From Oxytricha trifallax (taxonomy: Eukaryota > Ciliophora > Spirotrichea > Sporadotrichida > Oxytrichidae): a stretch of DNA of 64,000 bases. The notes below the pieces were generated by a model. It was not told the origin of the DNA and did no database searches. It worked only from the letters and a program-made list of their open reading frames with translations. Each line of letters opens with the position of its first letter. Position 1 is the first letter of the stretch. Location: NCBI GenBank assembly GCA_000711775.1, contig ARYC01002596.1, forward strand, positions 1 to 64,000. Direction: 5' to 3'. The position numbers were made by a program, and so were the translations under genes. Shown here piece by piece: positions 46,605-59,282 of the stretch.

Positions 46605-46980
46605 TTATTAGATTTTATCTAACTCAGAATTGATAATTTTAACAATTAATCAAATGAGAATTATATTAAGATTTTTTAACTATGATGAAGAAGTAATCAG
46701 AAAAACAATAGCATTCATTAACATCATATGGTTTCTTAATTCTTTCTGAGATTACAAAAGGTTATTTAGTTACAATTTTCTTTGGGATATGTATAGGCTT
46801 GCCGATTGAAGAGCTTTATCTTGATCAGGAAGCATCATTATTGACTCGCCACTAATCCCCCTACTACTAGTTTTGTGTACCTTAGGTCTTTTCTGCAGTT
46901 AAAACTAGTGGCCAGGTCTTGGGGTTTAACGAAGCGCCATCCTTATGGGCAGACTGCCACCCACCTGTCTACCTTATTCA
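46605..46980. other. GC-richer island of unknown nature
   Basis: 46789-46975 is clearly richer in G and C than its surroundings and has balanced codon-like composition. The minus strand is open (including VDRWVAVCPQGWRFVKPQ) but ends without recognisable domain. It could be an orphan MDS, a transposon remnant or foreign DNA. Confidence 0.35.
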
Positions 46981-48917
46981 GATCAAAATTATTTTATATA
47001 TAAATATATATATTTTCTATCATTCTTTTTTTTATCTTTCTTTATTTTTCATTTTTCTTTATTTTAATTATTTTTTATTTTATAATCTTATTTTCTTTTA
47101 AGATTTTTTTTCTCAATAATAAAAAAAACTTTTTAAAAAATAATTAAGATTTTCGTTTATTTTTTTTTTAATTAATTTACGAAGAAACTGATTAGTTTTG
47201 TTTATATTTTCGATATTAAAAAATTCATCCACATTATTTTTATTTAATATTGTTTAAATATATTTAAATTACACTTATCTCGAATTTTTTTTAAATTTTG
47301 AGATACGTTCCATTTTAATGCATTTAAAAATGATTAATATTATTCGTTCCATTTTATTGAGTTTAAAAATTATTTATATTAAGATATCGTTTATAAATTG
47401 TTGATTATTTTATTTATATTGAAATAGTATAAATATTTATCATTAAAAAAATCATCATTTTCTATTATAATTATTAATTAATATATGTTTCTTAACTTTC
47501 AAACCGTAAGAACTATGCATTTTAATTATTTGCCATTAAGAATGTCTTTTTTAAAAATATAATGCAAAACAAGCTACCTATCTAAATCCTTCATTTAATA
47601 TCAGCCTGATTATTTTTTTATTTTAAAATATTTTTCATATAAATATTCATTCTCTTTTTATAAATAAAAATATATTGATGTTTACTTATTTTATTTTTAT
47701 TTTATCCTTAATTGTTTGGTATATCAATTTTCGTATTTAATTTTAATTTTTTAATTGTTACTCTCTTATTATCTGCCATTAGAAACTATGATTTCTTAAA
47801 TTCTATCATGAATTGCTTTCATATAATTAATTTTTGATTATAAAATTATAAAATACCTTTGCCGCGATTTCTTTTTATATTTTTAAATAATTTACTAGTT
47901 AAATAATGTATTTTATTAAAATTAAATATTTTTTAACAATATTTATATCTTTCAAAGTTTATAATTCTTTATATTATATTAAAATTGTATATATTCTCAA
48001 TTTTTTTTTCTAAATAAAAAGGTTTGAATGAGTTAATCAATGATAATGAATGTGCTTGATCTTTTGTAAAACTAGTTTTCAATGAAAAAAATACGCTCCT
48101 CATTTAAATTTGAAAACATTTTATCATAGTTTAATGATTCCTAAGAGATAAATTTTATAATATTTAATAGTTTGAATACAATATTTTAAAAATATGTAAA
48201 TTAAATGTATTAAATGTATTAAATGAAAATTTATAGATTGGATGTATGATCAAAAATTTGACGATAAAATGCGAAAATTAGTAAAGTTTCAACTCTATTT
48301 TGTTATTTACTCACTTACTTCTAGTAATATTTCCAAAGTTAAACTGTCTTTGCTTAGATTTTACAAATCTGACATTTATGAATGAGTTTTAAGAGTAACT
48401 AAGATTTTATCATGAAGTACATGTTTCTGTTTAGATTCTTTAAATTAACGAATGCACAGAGATAAATTTATTTTATTTGTAATTTAATAGACAATTGAGT
48501 TTTTCACATAATCGTTAAAAATTTAACCAGTCTAAATTGAATTTTCAAATGAAATATCTTTTTATTAAATAAGAAAATATAATGATTATTTTTTAGGAAT
48601 TTTAATGTACCCATAAATATAATTTAATTGTATTTTTTTCAAAATAGAAGTAACTTTGTATTTGAGACTATTATAAAACCTAGATTTAAGCAAATTAACT
48701 AATTTACACTTTCCACAATTTAACTTAAATATGCTTTATGATTTGATAAATATTCCGGGAAATAATGGCCAAATTATTCCATAACAAGTTTTGATGCCTT
48801 ATTTACTCAGATTCTTAGAAATTGATATTCTAAATTCAAACTAAATCTAACAATCATGCTTTTAAAAAAAAAATATTCATTAATTTATTAAATTTGAAAT
48901 ATCTGCTTTGATAATGC
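46981..48917. other. Gene-free AT-rich stretch
   Basis: About 1.9 kb with long T runs; one hairpin near 47279-47312 (TATCTCGAATTT... facing AAATTTTGAGATA). I see no coding segment. Confidence 0.5.
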
Positions 48918-49890
48918 TTTAGTAACATGCTACTTCGACCAATTAAACATTGAATTAAGAAAATTAAGTCAAGAAATATAGAGATTACTTTTAAGTTTCA
49001 ATGATCAATTAGATTTATTTAAATATAAGATATTTCTTAAATATTTATATCCCAAAGAAATTTAAATATTTTATTAGAGGAGTTTTGGTTATTTTTAGAT
49101 TATTAAAGTTCCTGTAATTTCTCTACCACATTTATTGATTTATATTTCTATTAGAAGGAAATAATTCAAATGATTATAAAGCGTATAATTCAAAAATTGG
49201 TTCTAGAAACTGTGAATCCTTAAATGATAAGTAAGAGCTTATACATGTTAATTAGATAATTTATCTTTTTTATTTATTTATTACAGCTTGAAGCATTTAA
49301 TCATTGAAATTAACTTTATGGATGCATCACAGAGAAAATATCAATTTTTCTACTATATGTATTTATTTTAATTTAAAATGGCTATTTACGCTTCTCAGCA
49401 ATACTCTATATAACCCAAACTATGAAGGCAAATTAAAGCAAATAACAATTTACGATTCAAGCAAATTGGAAAATTTAATTTTGCTACCAGATCTTGCTTC
49501 ATAAAGAAAGAAAGATTTGTTAAGATAGCAAGCTAATAATTTTATTTTTTTTTAATTCATAATAATAAATTGAAATTGAAATCGTTAAAAATAATTTAAT
49601 AATTCTCTTAAGGAGATATTCTGTAATTTTGATATAGAATTTAGTGAATAATTGGCTCATGAATTACCATAGAATAAAAGTGATAAGAAAACTCTTATAA
49701 AAGAACTTTCTAACAATTTTATAGATATTAAAGTTAATAAAAAGTTAGTTTTGGAATTTAATAGCAATCAATGCATAGGATTTGAGTACTTTAAATTTTA
49801 AATAAATTATATGTCGTATTAAATTTTAATTATTTAATTACTTTAAGAGATTCAGAAATATGTTTATTATTTAATGATTCAGCTTTCATT
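48918..49890 (+). CDS. Leucine-rich protein fragment (several segments)
   Basis: Three coding-like segments lie in order: 48921-49075 (TCYFDQLNIELRKLSQEIQRL), 49285-49505 (LKHLIIEINFMDA in one frame, then TLYNPNYEGKLKQITIYDSS and KLENLILLPDLAS in another) and 49600-49800 (CNFDIEFSEQLAHELPQNKSDKK). The phrasing LKHLIIEI / LKQITIYDSSKLENL resembles the leucine-rich gene at 19.2-21.1 kb. Frame changes between segments suggest IESs that I could not fix. No start or stop is assigned, so the limits are approximate. Confidence 0.42.
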
Positions 49891-50420
49891 GTAGCATTAA
49901 TTAATTTGATTATTTTAAACATTATAAAACTTTTTGTCTTATTGAGTAAAAACATGATGATTGACTAGTTAAAAACCAAAATATAATTTATTCCAAATAT
50001 TAACAAGTTAACGTATAAATAGGATAGAATTTTTTCATAAAATTCCTATTAAATTTATAATTATAATTTAATCAGTTTATTAATTTGAAAGATAGATAAT
50101 TTACATATTTAAAAACAAAGAATACTGATCTTTAAAGAAAGTATTTGACATTAAATAATAGTAAAAAAGAAAATTAAATTCAATGTTTTATAATATATTT
50201 TTTAATTTTTTTATTTGAAAAATGACCCTTATCAAATTAATAATTCTAATAATTATTTTACATCTCTTCTATTTACTAAAACAAATAGAATAAATTTTTT
50301 AATATTAAAAATTTATTATTATTAATAATTTAAGTCAATTTGCATTTATTATATTGCAATACTAATTCTATAGGTATAATCTTGTCAATAGACATGTTTA
50401 TTACTTAACTATATAAAATA
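49891..50420. other. AT-rich gap
   Basis: About 530 bp between the leucine-rich fragment and the histidine-kinase stop; no gene seen. Confidence 0.5.
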
Positions 50421-53040
50421 TCACTTGTAGCATTTTCTTAATATAGATTCCAGAACTTTGAGATCGATTGGTTTCTCCACTATAAAATATTTAAAAAGAA
50501 TAATTACTTACAGAAATAATCAAAACCTGCTTCTTTATAGGGATATGTATTATTTTCATTTTAGGCTGTGCATAATTATCTAAATGTAAAATATTCAGTT
50601 TAAATTGATAAAAACGGGGAACATAATTTCATTGTAAAATTAATTGCAAAGTACAAAAATAGTGTCCTTATATTTGGACATCAAACCTCCATCGTCCAAC
50701 TTTGCTCTTATATTTTTCATCATTTAGAGGCCACCCATATTAGGCATGTTCAAGTCAATTAGTACTAATTTGTAGGGCATATTACAGCAGTTTATCTTTG
50801 ATTTTAAAGCCATCTTTTCCAGTCCATCTAGACCATCCACAGCTGAGTCATTTAATTATTGGATATACATTAAACTTAATTTAAAATCTATGATTAAACA
50901 ATTAAATAAGTCAATTTCGGGAGCTTTTTCGATCTTCATTATCTTGAAAGCTTCTTCAAGCATTAAATTCATTGCAATGATATTGAAATGGTTATCATCA
51001 ACAACTAGAATTCTTTTGCAATCTGCATCCTGACATGAGGTCCCGAGACTTTTGTAGTATTAAGCCCCTCCATAATAGTTCATGTACGAAGCACTTTAGG
51101 GGGTGCTCATATTAGTTGTAGAGTTCATCATATACTGATTTCCATTATTATTTTAGTTGTTCAAGTGGTGCTAAGGCATCTATCTTTGAATATGGAGCTG
51201 TATTGGATCTGGCATATCAATTAATTTATCTTCTTCCTGAGCTAACTCAAACATTTTCTATTGCTCTGTGGTCAAGTAGTGAAGCTATTGTTGCATTGGT
51301 GAAAGCTTGTATTACAAAGCATTTATAATTATTATGCATTGGAAAATCTTTTTAATTTTATGAATCTAATTTAATAAAATTACATTTTCTGTTGCTGATC
51401 TATAGTATGGCTAATCCTTAAAAGGATTATGCCTCATGTCAAATTTTTAATAAATAAAAGTTAATATAAATATTTATCACCAGTTTTGTACTTATTTAGA
51501 CCATCCAAAAATACAGAGCACTAATTAAACAAATTTTAATCCTTAGGAGGTTAAGAAGTAACTTTTACTTTCTCAACGTTAACTTGAAAGGTAAATGTGG
51601 AACCTTTTTCTTCTTGGGAAGTTATTGTTATTTGGCCCCCTAAAAATTCACAAATTTTCTTGCAAATATTTAGGCCCAATCCTACTCCTTGTTAGTTATA
51701 ATAAGTAATTTACAAATTTATAAAGTTTCTATATTATAATGCTGTCAGAAGTCTTAACCTTTCCGAAGATTTTGAACAAGTTGTTTTAATTATAAATATA
51801 AAGAATTAATTACTTTTTAATCATGAGCCTTGATGCCTATTCCTGTATCTATAACTTCCACAACGAGTTATTACTCTTCATTAATTAATATTGACTTGTG
51901 ATTAATTTCCTTCAACACAGAGGCAGTATAAAGATTGATAATAATGAAATTGTTTTATTGGTTAGATCTATTATTCTTATATTTTTAATAAAATATATGA
52001 TTGATGTCACTTTGTCTGCTTGAAAACTTATCTGAATGCAGGTTTTCATCGTCTTAGCATAAAATAAAAATCTTAATTTGTCACAAACATCTTAATAATT
52101 AATTTTTGCATTCAAAGAGAGAATTAGAGTTGTCTTCATCACTGTTGTCAAAATCAATCATCTTGTTTTTTTATAGCGCAATAGGATTCACAAAGTAAGC
52201 CCTTACTTTTACGTAGCCATGGTGTGTAAATTTTAAAGCATTTGTCACTAAATTCGTTAAATTAAAATTACCTTTTCATTAAATTGTATAAAAGAACATT
52301 TTATGAAATATTAAGCATAATTCAATAGGACTTATTTGAGTCTTTTTTTATCAGAATAAAGCATGATATTTGTTTCAATTTCGATTTCCTTGATCAAATC
52401 GATTTTCTTTTGGAGAGCCAAGAACTCAGAAATTTCGAAAATTTCATCGACAATTTCGTTAAATGAAAACCATGAGAAACTCAGTTGAAATTATCCGAAT
52501 TCAAACTTTGACATATCCATTATGTCTTCAACTATGTTTATCAAAAACTGAATACTACTTTTTTGAATCAGGAGTGATTGTCTTGTTCTCTGATGACCCA
52601 AATAAAAAGATTTTTTAATTAAATTACAAATTAATTTTTAAATGCATAGGGATGTTATCAAACTTAGAGAGTAAATTCAAATTTGAGGCAAGTAGAGAAT
52701 TTAATGGAGTTCTTATAACTATCTAAAAAATTGGACTATTTCATTTACAGGAATTTTTATGACAAATTTCTTCAATTATGTGCATTTATTATAAATCATG
52801 TGCAACCGAAGCAAAGAAAACAGTTTAAACTTAATTCTCTACAATTGCTTTCTCTCTTTGTCTTACAATTGTATTATCTTTAATCATGACTAGCATCTCT
52901 GTATTCTTCTTGATCTTTAATGTCTGGAAGTCAGCTAAAATTCCGACCGGTTTCGGGAATTTAGCCTAGACTAGTTCCTAACCCTTTATATTAGAGACTA
53001 GTTCCAGGAACCCTACTTAATAGGCTTTTCTCAATTTATT
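50421..53040 (-). CDS. Hybrid histidine kinase with C-terminal receiver domain (5' part missing)
   Basis: Segments in order on the minus strand: a helix ending in ENQVQTVFFASVAHD (about 52790-52880), RTPLNSLLASNLNLLSKF (the rest of the H-box region), QFLINIVEDIMDMSKFEFG, the ATPase N-box NLVTNALKFTHHGYVKV, the G1 box VIDTGIGIKAHDQ, the G2 box QGVGLGLNICKKICEF, and LGGQITITSQEEKGSTF. A polar linker leads to the receiver: RILVVDDNHFNIIAMN, the phospho-acceptor loop LVLIDLNMPNMGGLQMM, and the tail KEAGFDYF-IVEKPIDLKVLESIL, stop TGA 50423-50421. This is a phosphorelay protein that autophosphorylates on His and passes phosphate to Asp. The H-box is split between two segments I could not join cleanly, so His status is open. 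The frame continues upstream to about 53040 (KAYQVGFLELVQ); sensor domains were not found. Confidence 0.85.
50485..50518 (-). other. IES, pointer TATTT
   Basis: Copies at 50514-50518 and 50485-50489; only 29 bp between equivalent points. Join reads KEAGFDYFIVEKPIDLK, the receiver's conserved lysine-proline turn. A GTAAGT...TATAG intron is an alternative. Confidence 0.72.
52968..53005 (-). repeat. 11 bp direct repeat, possible IES pointer
   Basis: GGAACTAGTCT (minus strand) at 52995-53005 and 52968-52978, 27 bp apart, in the same codon phase. Excision joins YQVGFLELV to QAKFPKPVG upstream of the kinase core. Confidence 0.55.
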
Positions 53041-53700
53041 ATTAATTATAAAAATACGCTTGATTCACTTAGTAAAATTAAAAAGTTATTCATAGGAAAA
53101 AAATGCCATAAAAATTAACCAAAATTTTTCTACCCATCTTATCAGAGTAGTCATATAATTTAACTTTTATGCTCTAAATTCTTTTGTATAAATCACCTAA
53201 AGATAACCTCTAAGTTTCAATATTTGAGAAACTTATTTTTATTTAATAGAAAATGCAATTCTTTAATATAATATAAATCATATTATATTGAAAACTAGAT
53301 TGAGCGCATATATTGCTATTATTGAATTATGTTTATTTTATTTAAGGAGGGGTACAGGAAGTATGTTAAGCTTAATCTAATTTTATACTGTCGAGACTAT
53401 TCTCTTTTTTATTATCAGATAGGCTTTAATTTAAAACCTTAATATCTTTAATTTTAGATTTAAAATTTATATGCACCAAATTTATTATATATTTAGAAAG
53501 ATGATTTTAGTTTAATATGATGATATTTTAAGATTTAATTTTTAAGTATAAATTTTTTTATTCATAATTAGAAGTTATTTATTAAGCCTTTTGATGAAAT
53601 AGCATACTAAAATATTTTTTTTAATTTAAATAAATATAAAGTAAATTTTTTTAACATGCTGTATCTCTAAAATAAACTATATAAATAAATTAGGGATGAT
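53041..53700. other. AT-rich gap
   Basis: No gene or repeat recognised upstream of the histidine-kinase segments. Confidence 0.45.
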
Positions 53701-54215
53701 TCAAAACCTGAACCTATTATTTTATAAGTATAACAAGCCTATTTTATTTTTATAAAAATATTTAAAGGTTAATAATCAGGATTTTACAATTTAAAGCAAA
53801 TATTTTTACTTCTCAGCTTAATAGAATTGAAATTATTATAAAGCTTTGCAAGAAATTAATATATATATATATAAATATATAGGGTATTATTTTTAATTTA
53901 CTTACCAGAGGTAATTAAATTGCCAAAATTTACAATATTTTAATACGGAGTTTTTTGGAATAGAAAACATATAACTAAATATACTCCTAATTACTTTCGG
54001 TATATAAAATAGCTTTATAAATAAGTAAACTAAAAATAATACCCTATATTTTTGTTAATTTCTTGCAAAGCTTTATAAGTAATTACAATTCTATTAAACT
54101 AAGAAGTAAAAATAATTGCTTTAAATAGTAAAATCCTGATTATTAACCTTTAAATATTTAAAAAAAATAAAATAGAATTTTTATAGTTATAAAATAATTG
54201 GTTCAGGTTTCTTGA
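53701..54215. mobile_element. Foldback element, ~515 bp
   Basis: Arms of ~190 bp in inverted orientation: left CAAAACCTGAACC... through AGGTTAATAATCAGGATTTTAC; right GTAAAATCCTGATTATTAACC... through GGTTCAGGTTT. Differences are scattered, so it is older than the 54.6 kb element. No gene inside. Confidence 0.75.
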
Positions 54216-54600
54216 CAGTAGAAATAACATATTAGACCATTTTAAATAGTAAAATTCTATAATTACAAGCTTATCTTTCATTATCATTTAAAAAAATATG
54301 ATTTTTTGAGAATTAATTTTTAATATTTACTGAATTAATCATTTATTTTTTATAAAAAAATTAAACTTTGTAAGAGAGTTTTTAGTAATAAATATTTAAA
54401 AGAATTCTCTTATAATAATTATTATTGATCAGACTGTAAGTTTAGCATACTACCAAGTATATTTTTAATTATAAGCAATTTATATATAAATTAATAACAA
54501 TTATTAAAAGGATTATATTGAAAGCATCATAATAATTAAAGAAATCTGAAAATGTGGTAATTTTATATTAATATATTATTTGAAATTGTAAATAATAATT
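54216..54600. other. AT-rich gap
   Basis: About 385 bp between two foldback elements; nothing recognised. Confidence 0.45.
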
Positions 54601-55516
54601 GTTCCTACGAGATCCCCACCCCCATTTAAATACCCCATTTCATATCAAATTTTGTATCTACAGGGTCTAAATCGAGCTCCTTCTTGACAGCTCGACATCA
54701 TGGACCCTATTTTCTATATAAGATTTCATTATAATTTCAAATTTATTTATTTCCACAATAGTGGAGTAAATCATATATGAATTTTATCCTTTGTTAAGTT
54801 TCACGATGTTTATAAATCAAATTACACTATGGCTTATGAAATATTAATCGAAACAATTTTTTCATTAAATAATTAATTTTTTTAAATAAATTATTTATAT
54901 ACTATTATAAAAAAAATTTTTAAAAATCTTTTATCACTTAAATCAACTTCATTCGACATAATTCAAAGAAATAATATGATTAAGTTTTTAAGTTTTTTTT
55001 CTTCTATATTTATAAAAGATAATGGACAAAATAATTATCTTTTATAAATAAAGGAAAAAAAAAACTTAAAAACTTAATCATATTATTTCTTTGAATTATG
55101 TCGAATGAAGTTGATTTAAGGGATAAAAGATTTTTAAAAATTTTTTTATAATAGTATATAAATAATTTATTTAAAAAAAATTAATTATTTAATGAAAAAA
55201 TTGTTTCGATTAATATTTCATAAGCCATAGTGTAATTTGATTTATAAACATCGTGAAACTTAACAAAGGATAAAATTCATATATGATTTACTCCACTATT
55301 GTGGAAATAAATAAATTTGAAATTATAATGAAATCTTATATAGAAAATAGGGTCCATGATGTCGAGCTGTCAAGAAGGAGCTCGATTTAGACCCTGTAGA
55401 TACAAAATTTGATATGAAATGGGGTATTTTAATAGGGGTATGGGGGTGGTATGGGGTGTATGTGGGGTGGTACGGGTGTGTATAGGGGTCCCTTTGGGTA
55501 GGATCTTGGTAGGAAC
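54601..55516. mobile_element. Large near-perfect palindrome, 916 bp
   Basis: Arms of ~400 bp (54619-55020 and 55040-55437) are nearly identical in inverted orientation with a very short centre around 55030. The outer ends both start GTTCCTAC in opposite orientation. The right arm carries ~70 extra bases of G/T-rich near-repeats (55438-55508, GGGGTGG/TATGGGG units). No convincing gene; the open minus-strand stretch 55323-55571 is palindrome sequence. Confidence 0.85.
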
Positions 55517-55799
55517 ATATAATTTTTAATGAAGTAACTTTATTTTTAAGTTTATTACATTCATTTTTCATTTTATTTTAAAAATATTTAAGAAAAATTA
55601 AAGAAAAATATTTTATTCAAAATGATATAAATTTTGATATATTTTCTAAATTAGGCTATTATTGATACATTATAAATTGATATAAGTTAATAAATATTCC
55701 TAAATACATTTATTTATATCTATAATTATTTTTCTAATATTTTGATTATCTCTCCTTAAAGTTGTCGCCTCTGTTATTTTTTAAATTTGTTTAATTTTA
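55517..55799. other. AT-rich gap
   Basis: No feature recognised. Confidence 0.4.
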
Positions 55800-55985
55800 A
55801 AAATTCATCTTTATTTTTATGTATAAAATTAAAAATGTTGAATCCGAAGCACTGCCACCGGATTTTTTAATATTGTCTATAATTCTTTACTGATCAAGAG
55901 GTCCCTCTAAGTTTTCAAATTATTATTATACTCCTTAATTCGAATCCTGATTCTTGTTGATTATTTCAAATAATGTAATTAATTT
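55800..55985 (-). CDS. Orphan coding-like segment
   Basis: The minus strand reads QDSNQGVQQQFENLEGPLDQ then QRIIDNIKKSGGSASDSTF, with TAA/TAG glutamines and balanced composition in an otherwise AT-only region. Probably an MDS of a gene whose other parts are not identified here. No start or stop. Confidence 0.4.
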
Positions 55986-57113
55986 ATTTAAATATAACAT
56001 TAAAATTATAATAAATAATAACTAGTATAATAATTTTATATTTTAAATTTGTTTGCTCCTATATTTTAATAAAGTTTGATTGTTATTTAAAATGACAAAT
56101 AAATATAAATAATTATAATAGATTATCTTATAGAGAGCTTTATTTGCAAATTTTATGGTATTAAATTCCATGTCAAAAATCAAAATGCCCTCTGGAAGTA
56201 AACTAAAAAATACAAAACTTTATAAATCTATAATATCTAAATCTAAAGTTTATATCCAAAATATTTTGCATGTTACTTTCAGCCTAATTTGAAGCAAATT
56301 AAAGTCAATTTTATAATAAATATGAGCTAAGTTTGAAAAAAGGAATGTTCTTTTAATATGTGTATAATATTATTTATTTTTATGCGGGGCCAAAATAGAA
56401 ATTCAGAATCAGGTAAAAATTATATAATAAGTGATTTACGAATAATGCTTAAATTATATTATTTAAAAATTAAAAAATACTAATCAATTTATTTTTTTTA
56501 ATTAATTTTGCCAAGTAATATCAAAATATGAATTAAAAAATTACAAGAATTTTAAGCTACCTTTGACTTTGTCTAGGGATTTTAAATTTATATAGAAATG
56601 AAAATTTTTAGCATGCATAAAAGTAATTAGATCCTATTAAATTGAAATAAAAATAATTTAAATGCTAATAAAAAACAATGGTAATTGAAGAGAATATTTT
56701 TGTTTAATCAATATTTTAATTTCAATTAATATAATTAAAAAAATTTAACAATAACTTACATCTCTAATTTTTTTGAAAGCGCCAATAAATTGGGTATCTA
56801 TATGGTTTTTAAACTTTTTTGCATGAAAAAATATCAAAAATCCAATAGTATTGTGAAATAATAATATATTCTTTCTCAATATCAATATTTTTTTGAAATA
56901 TTTTAAATAACACAATACTGACAATATATAAATTTACTGGAACATGCTGGTACTCACTATTGGTAATACTGTTAATCAAATAGTTGCAATATAAATGATT
57001 AATAATTAATCTTCTGATAATTAATGTAAATTTTTTAATAAACTATTATATTACAATTATGCAATTTTAATTAAATAGTATAGCGTCAGAATTCCACTAT
57101 TTGCAAGTACAAT
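55986..57113. other. AT-rich stretch, two weak coding-like spots
   Basis: Plus strand 56170-56215 (MSKIKMPSGSKLKN) and 56381-56415 (MRGQNRNSESG) could be small MDSs, but they are too short to support. Otherwise nothing seen. Confidence 0.35.
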
Positions 57114-58041
57114 CTAACCCCCAAAACCCCTTTATGATTTAAATATTTTTTATTGATATGAGCAATGTTTGAGGATTAGAATTACTATGGGTTATTGTAA
57201 TTTTGTTTGCTAATTTCATTGGATCTATATTTTATGTTTTATTTCTTCGATATGTTTCATTTTTTTGCTGCTATATAAAATTAAAAATTGATACATTTTG
57301 AATATAGTGAATTGTTTTAAATAATTAAATAACGAGTTTAATAATTGAAAACATTTATGATCAGAAGGTGCAGTGTCAATTATTTAAAATGTTATTTACA
57401 AAAACATATCTAATAAATTAATTATAGAAGGGTGGTTCACAGATCAATTGAGAAATATATGCGAGCAAGAGTCAAATGAAAACTATAAAAAGAAGATAAA
57501 TATTATACTCATTCTAATATAGCTAAATATGAAGGAGAAATAATAACGCTTATTTTTAAATTTCCATTTTTTACTATTTTTATTATTATTATAATTAAAT
57601 TTCAACTTTTTTTCAAATAAATCATGAATATCAAAAATTATTAATGAATTCAATATTTAGTTATTCAAAATTATTTGTAAAATAATCAATTATGAAAAAG
57701 TTGAAACATTAAAAAGGTTATTTAAAATTTAAAGGTTCTTAGGAAAAAGTCTTTTTTTAATAGCGAGCAAGATGTCGGCGGAACTGGTCTCTTCAACAAA
57801 GGTAAATTAACCACCGAGGAGGGTTGACGGATGGTGTCGAAAGTCAAAAGTATGTATTAAAATTTAATTAAACAATCTTGCTAGATTAAACTAGGTATTT
57901 ATTTCGGTAAAGCATTAAGGAACATTAATTTTTTAAATCACTATATGATAAAGATACTTCTCAAAACCAAGAAACCCTAACCCCCATTACTCATAAAAAT
58001 AAAAACACATATAATCTCATGAAGGGGTTTTTTATCCTCCA
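57114..58041 (+). mobile_element. Short element with degenerate TBE-type ends
   Basis: The left end at 57114 matches the C4A4-type TBE terminus at 15 of 17 bases and is preceded by AAT. The right end (57961-58041) is the inverted counterpart, with CCCTAACCCCC, then ACACATATAATCTCATGA and AGGGGTTTT. At ~930 bp it is far shorter than a full TBE. Inside, GC-richer patches at 57420-57530 (EGWFTDQLRNICEQESNENY) and 57770-57850 (MSAELVSSTKVNQPPRRV) look coding-like but are not recognised as TBE proteins. Likely a deletion derivative or MITE, or two unrelated ends. Confidence 0.65.
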
Positions 58042-59282
58042 TGATATATCAGTGAGTACAATTAGGTATATTTGAGCTGAAAATATTAAAGAAATGGGGG
58101 GTGTTTTCAAAATTTTGAATCTTTAAAATAAATGTTTTTATTAATTTATTTTTATTCATTAATTTGGTTAAATGATTTAAATAATTGAAATTTTTCGCAT
58201 CATTTTTATCATTTATACAGTTAAAACAATTATAATGTCAAAAGGGAGAAGATATCAATTATTAAAACATATTTATTTATAAATTCTATGATTTTATTGC
58301 CCCAAGAAAACCTATAGATTCAATTAGGTTTCATTCAAATGATATCAAAAATTATAATAATGGAATATCTAAGGGATTTTAAGGCAATTAAAACATTAAA
58401 ATTTAATCTAAAAGTCAATGTTTTAAAAATAAAATAAATTTTAATGTTGCTCTTTTTATTAATATATAATTATTTGGTTATGACAGATAAATTCAACGTT
58501 TATGGTAAGACTGTTATTGAATGTGCTTTGTAGCTTGAATTATAATATATTAAAGTCTCAATTTTAAAAATGAACAAGAATAAAAACATTTCTTTAAATC
58601 TAAAAAAATCGAAAGAATAAAAGTAATTTTCAAATAAACTTTTTTAGTCTATGAACTAAAAAAGTCTTTTAGTTATTATTTTCAACTTATTAGACTTAAT
58701 TTAACATTTTAACTATATTGAAATGCTCCTCTACATTTTCAGAATCAAATGAAGAGATTCAAATTTTATAATAGGATAATTTTAATTTGCAAATCAATTT
58801 CCATAGATATTCTCATAAAATAATTAAAATTAATCCTAATATATCAATGCTCATTTTAAGTTTAAAATGCCTAATTTTTAAAAAATATACAATACTATAA
58901 TTTTATTAGGAAATGATTAAACTTAATAACATTATAATCTATTTTCTTAAAGAAGACAAATTAGATTCTCGAATAAGTTACATTGTCATGATTTGATATT
59001 ATAAAAAATAAAATAAGAAAATATGATTAAATTAATTACTACTTGATTTAAAAGTTAAACTTTATTAACAAAAATTTTAAAGATAAATAAAAAAAGTTGA
59101 TAATAATATAAAAAAAAATAATTAAATTAACAATCATGAAAGCCAAAAACATTTAAATATTCTATTTAATTTTAAAAAGTTGAATTATTTTTTATCATAA
59201 CTTTTATTAAGAGCTTTTAATCTTTTAGCAATATATATATATATATATATAAATATTTATTGCCATATTTAGTTTAAAAAAC
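58042..59282. other. Gene-free AT-rich stretch
   Basis: About 1.2 kb; nothing beyond simple AT sequence, including a (TA)n run at 59232-59252. Confidence 0.5.

Noticed and set aside
55323..55571. Open minus-strand stretch with a Pro/His/Tyr/Thr-rich product
   Set aside because: It is the translation of the palindrome arm and its G/T-rich tract; no start context or codon pattern supports a gene.
55930..55950. tRNA T-loop-like GGTTCGAATCC pattern
   Set aside because: Only AATTCGAATCC is present, with no acceptor, D or anticodon stems around it.
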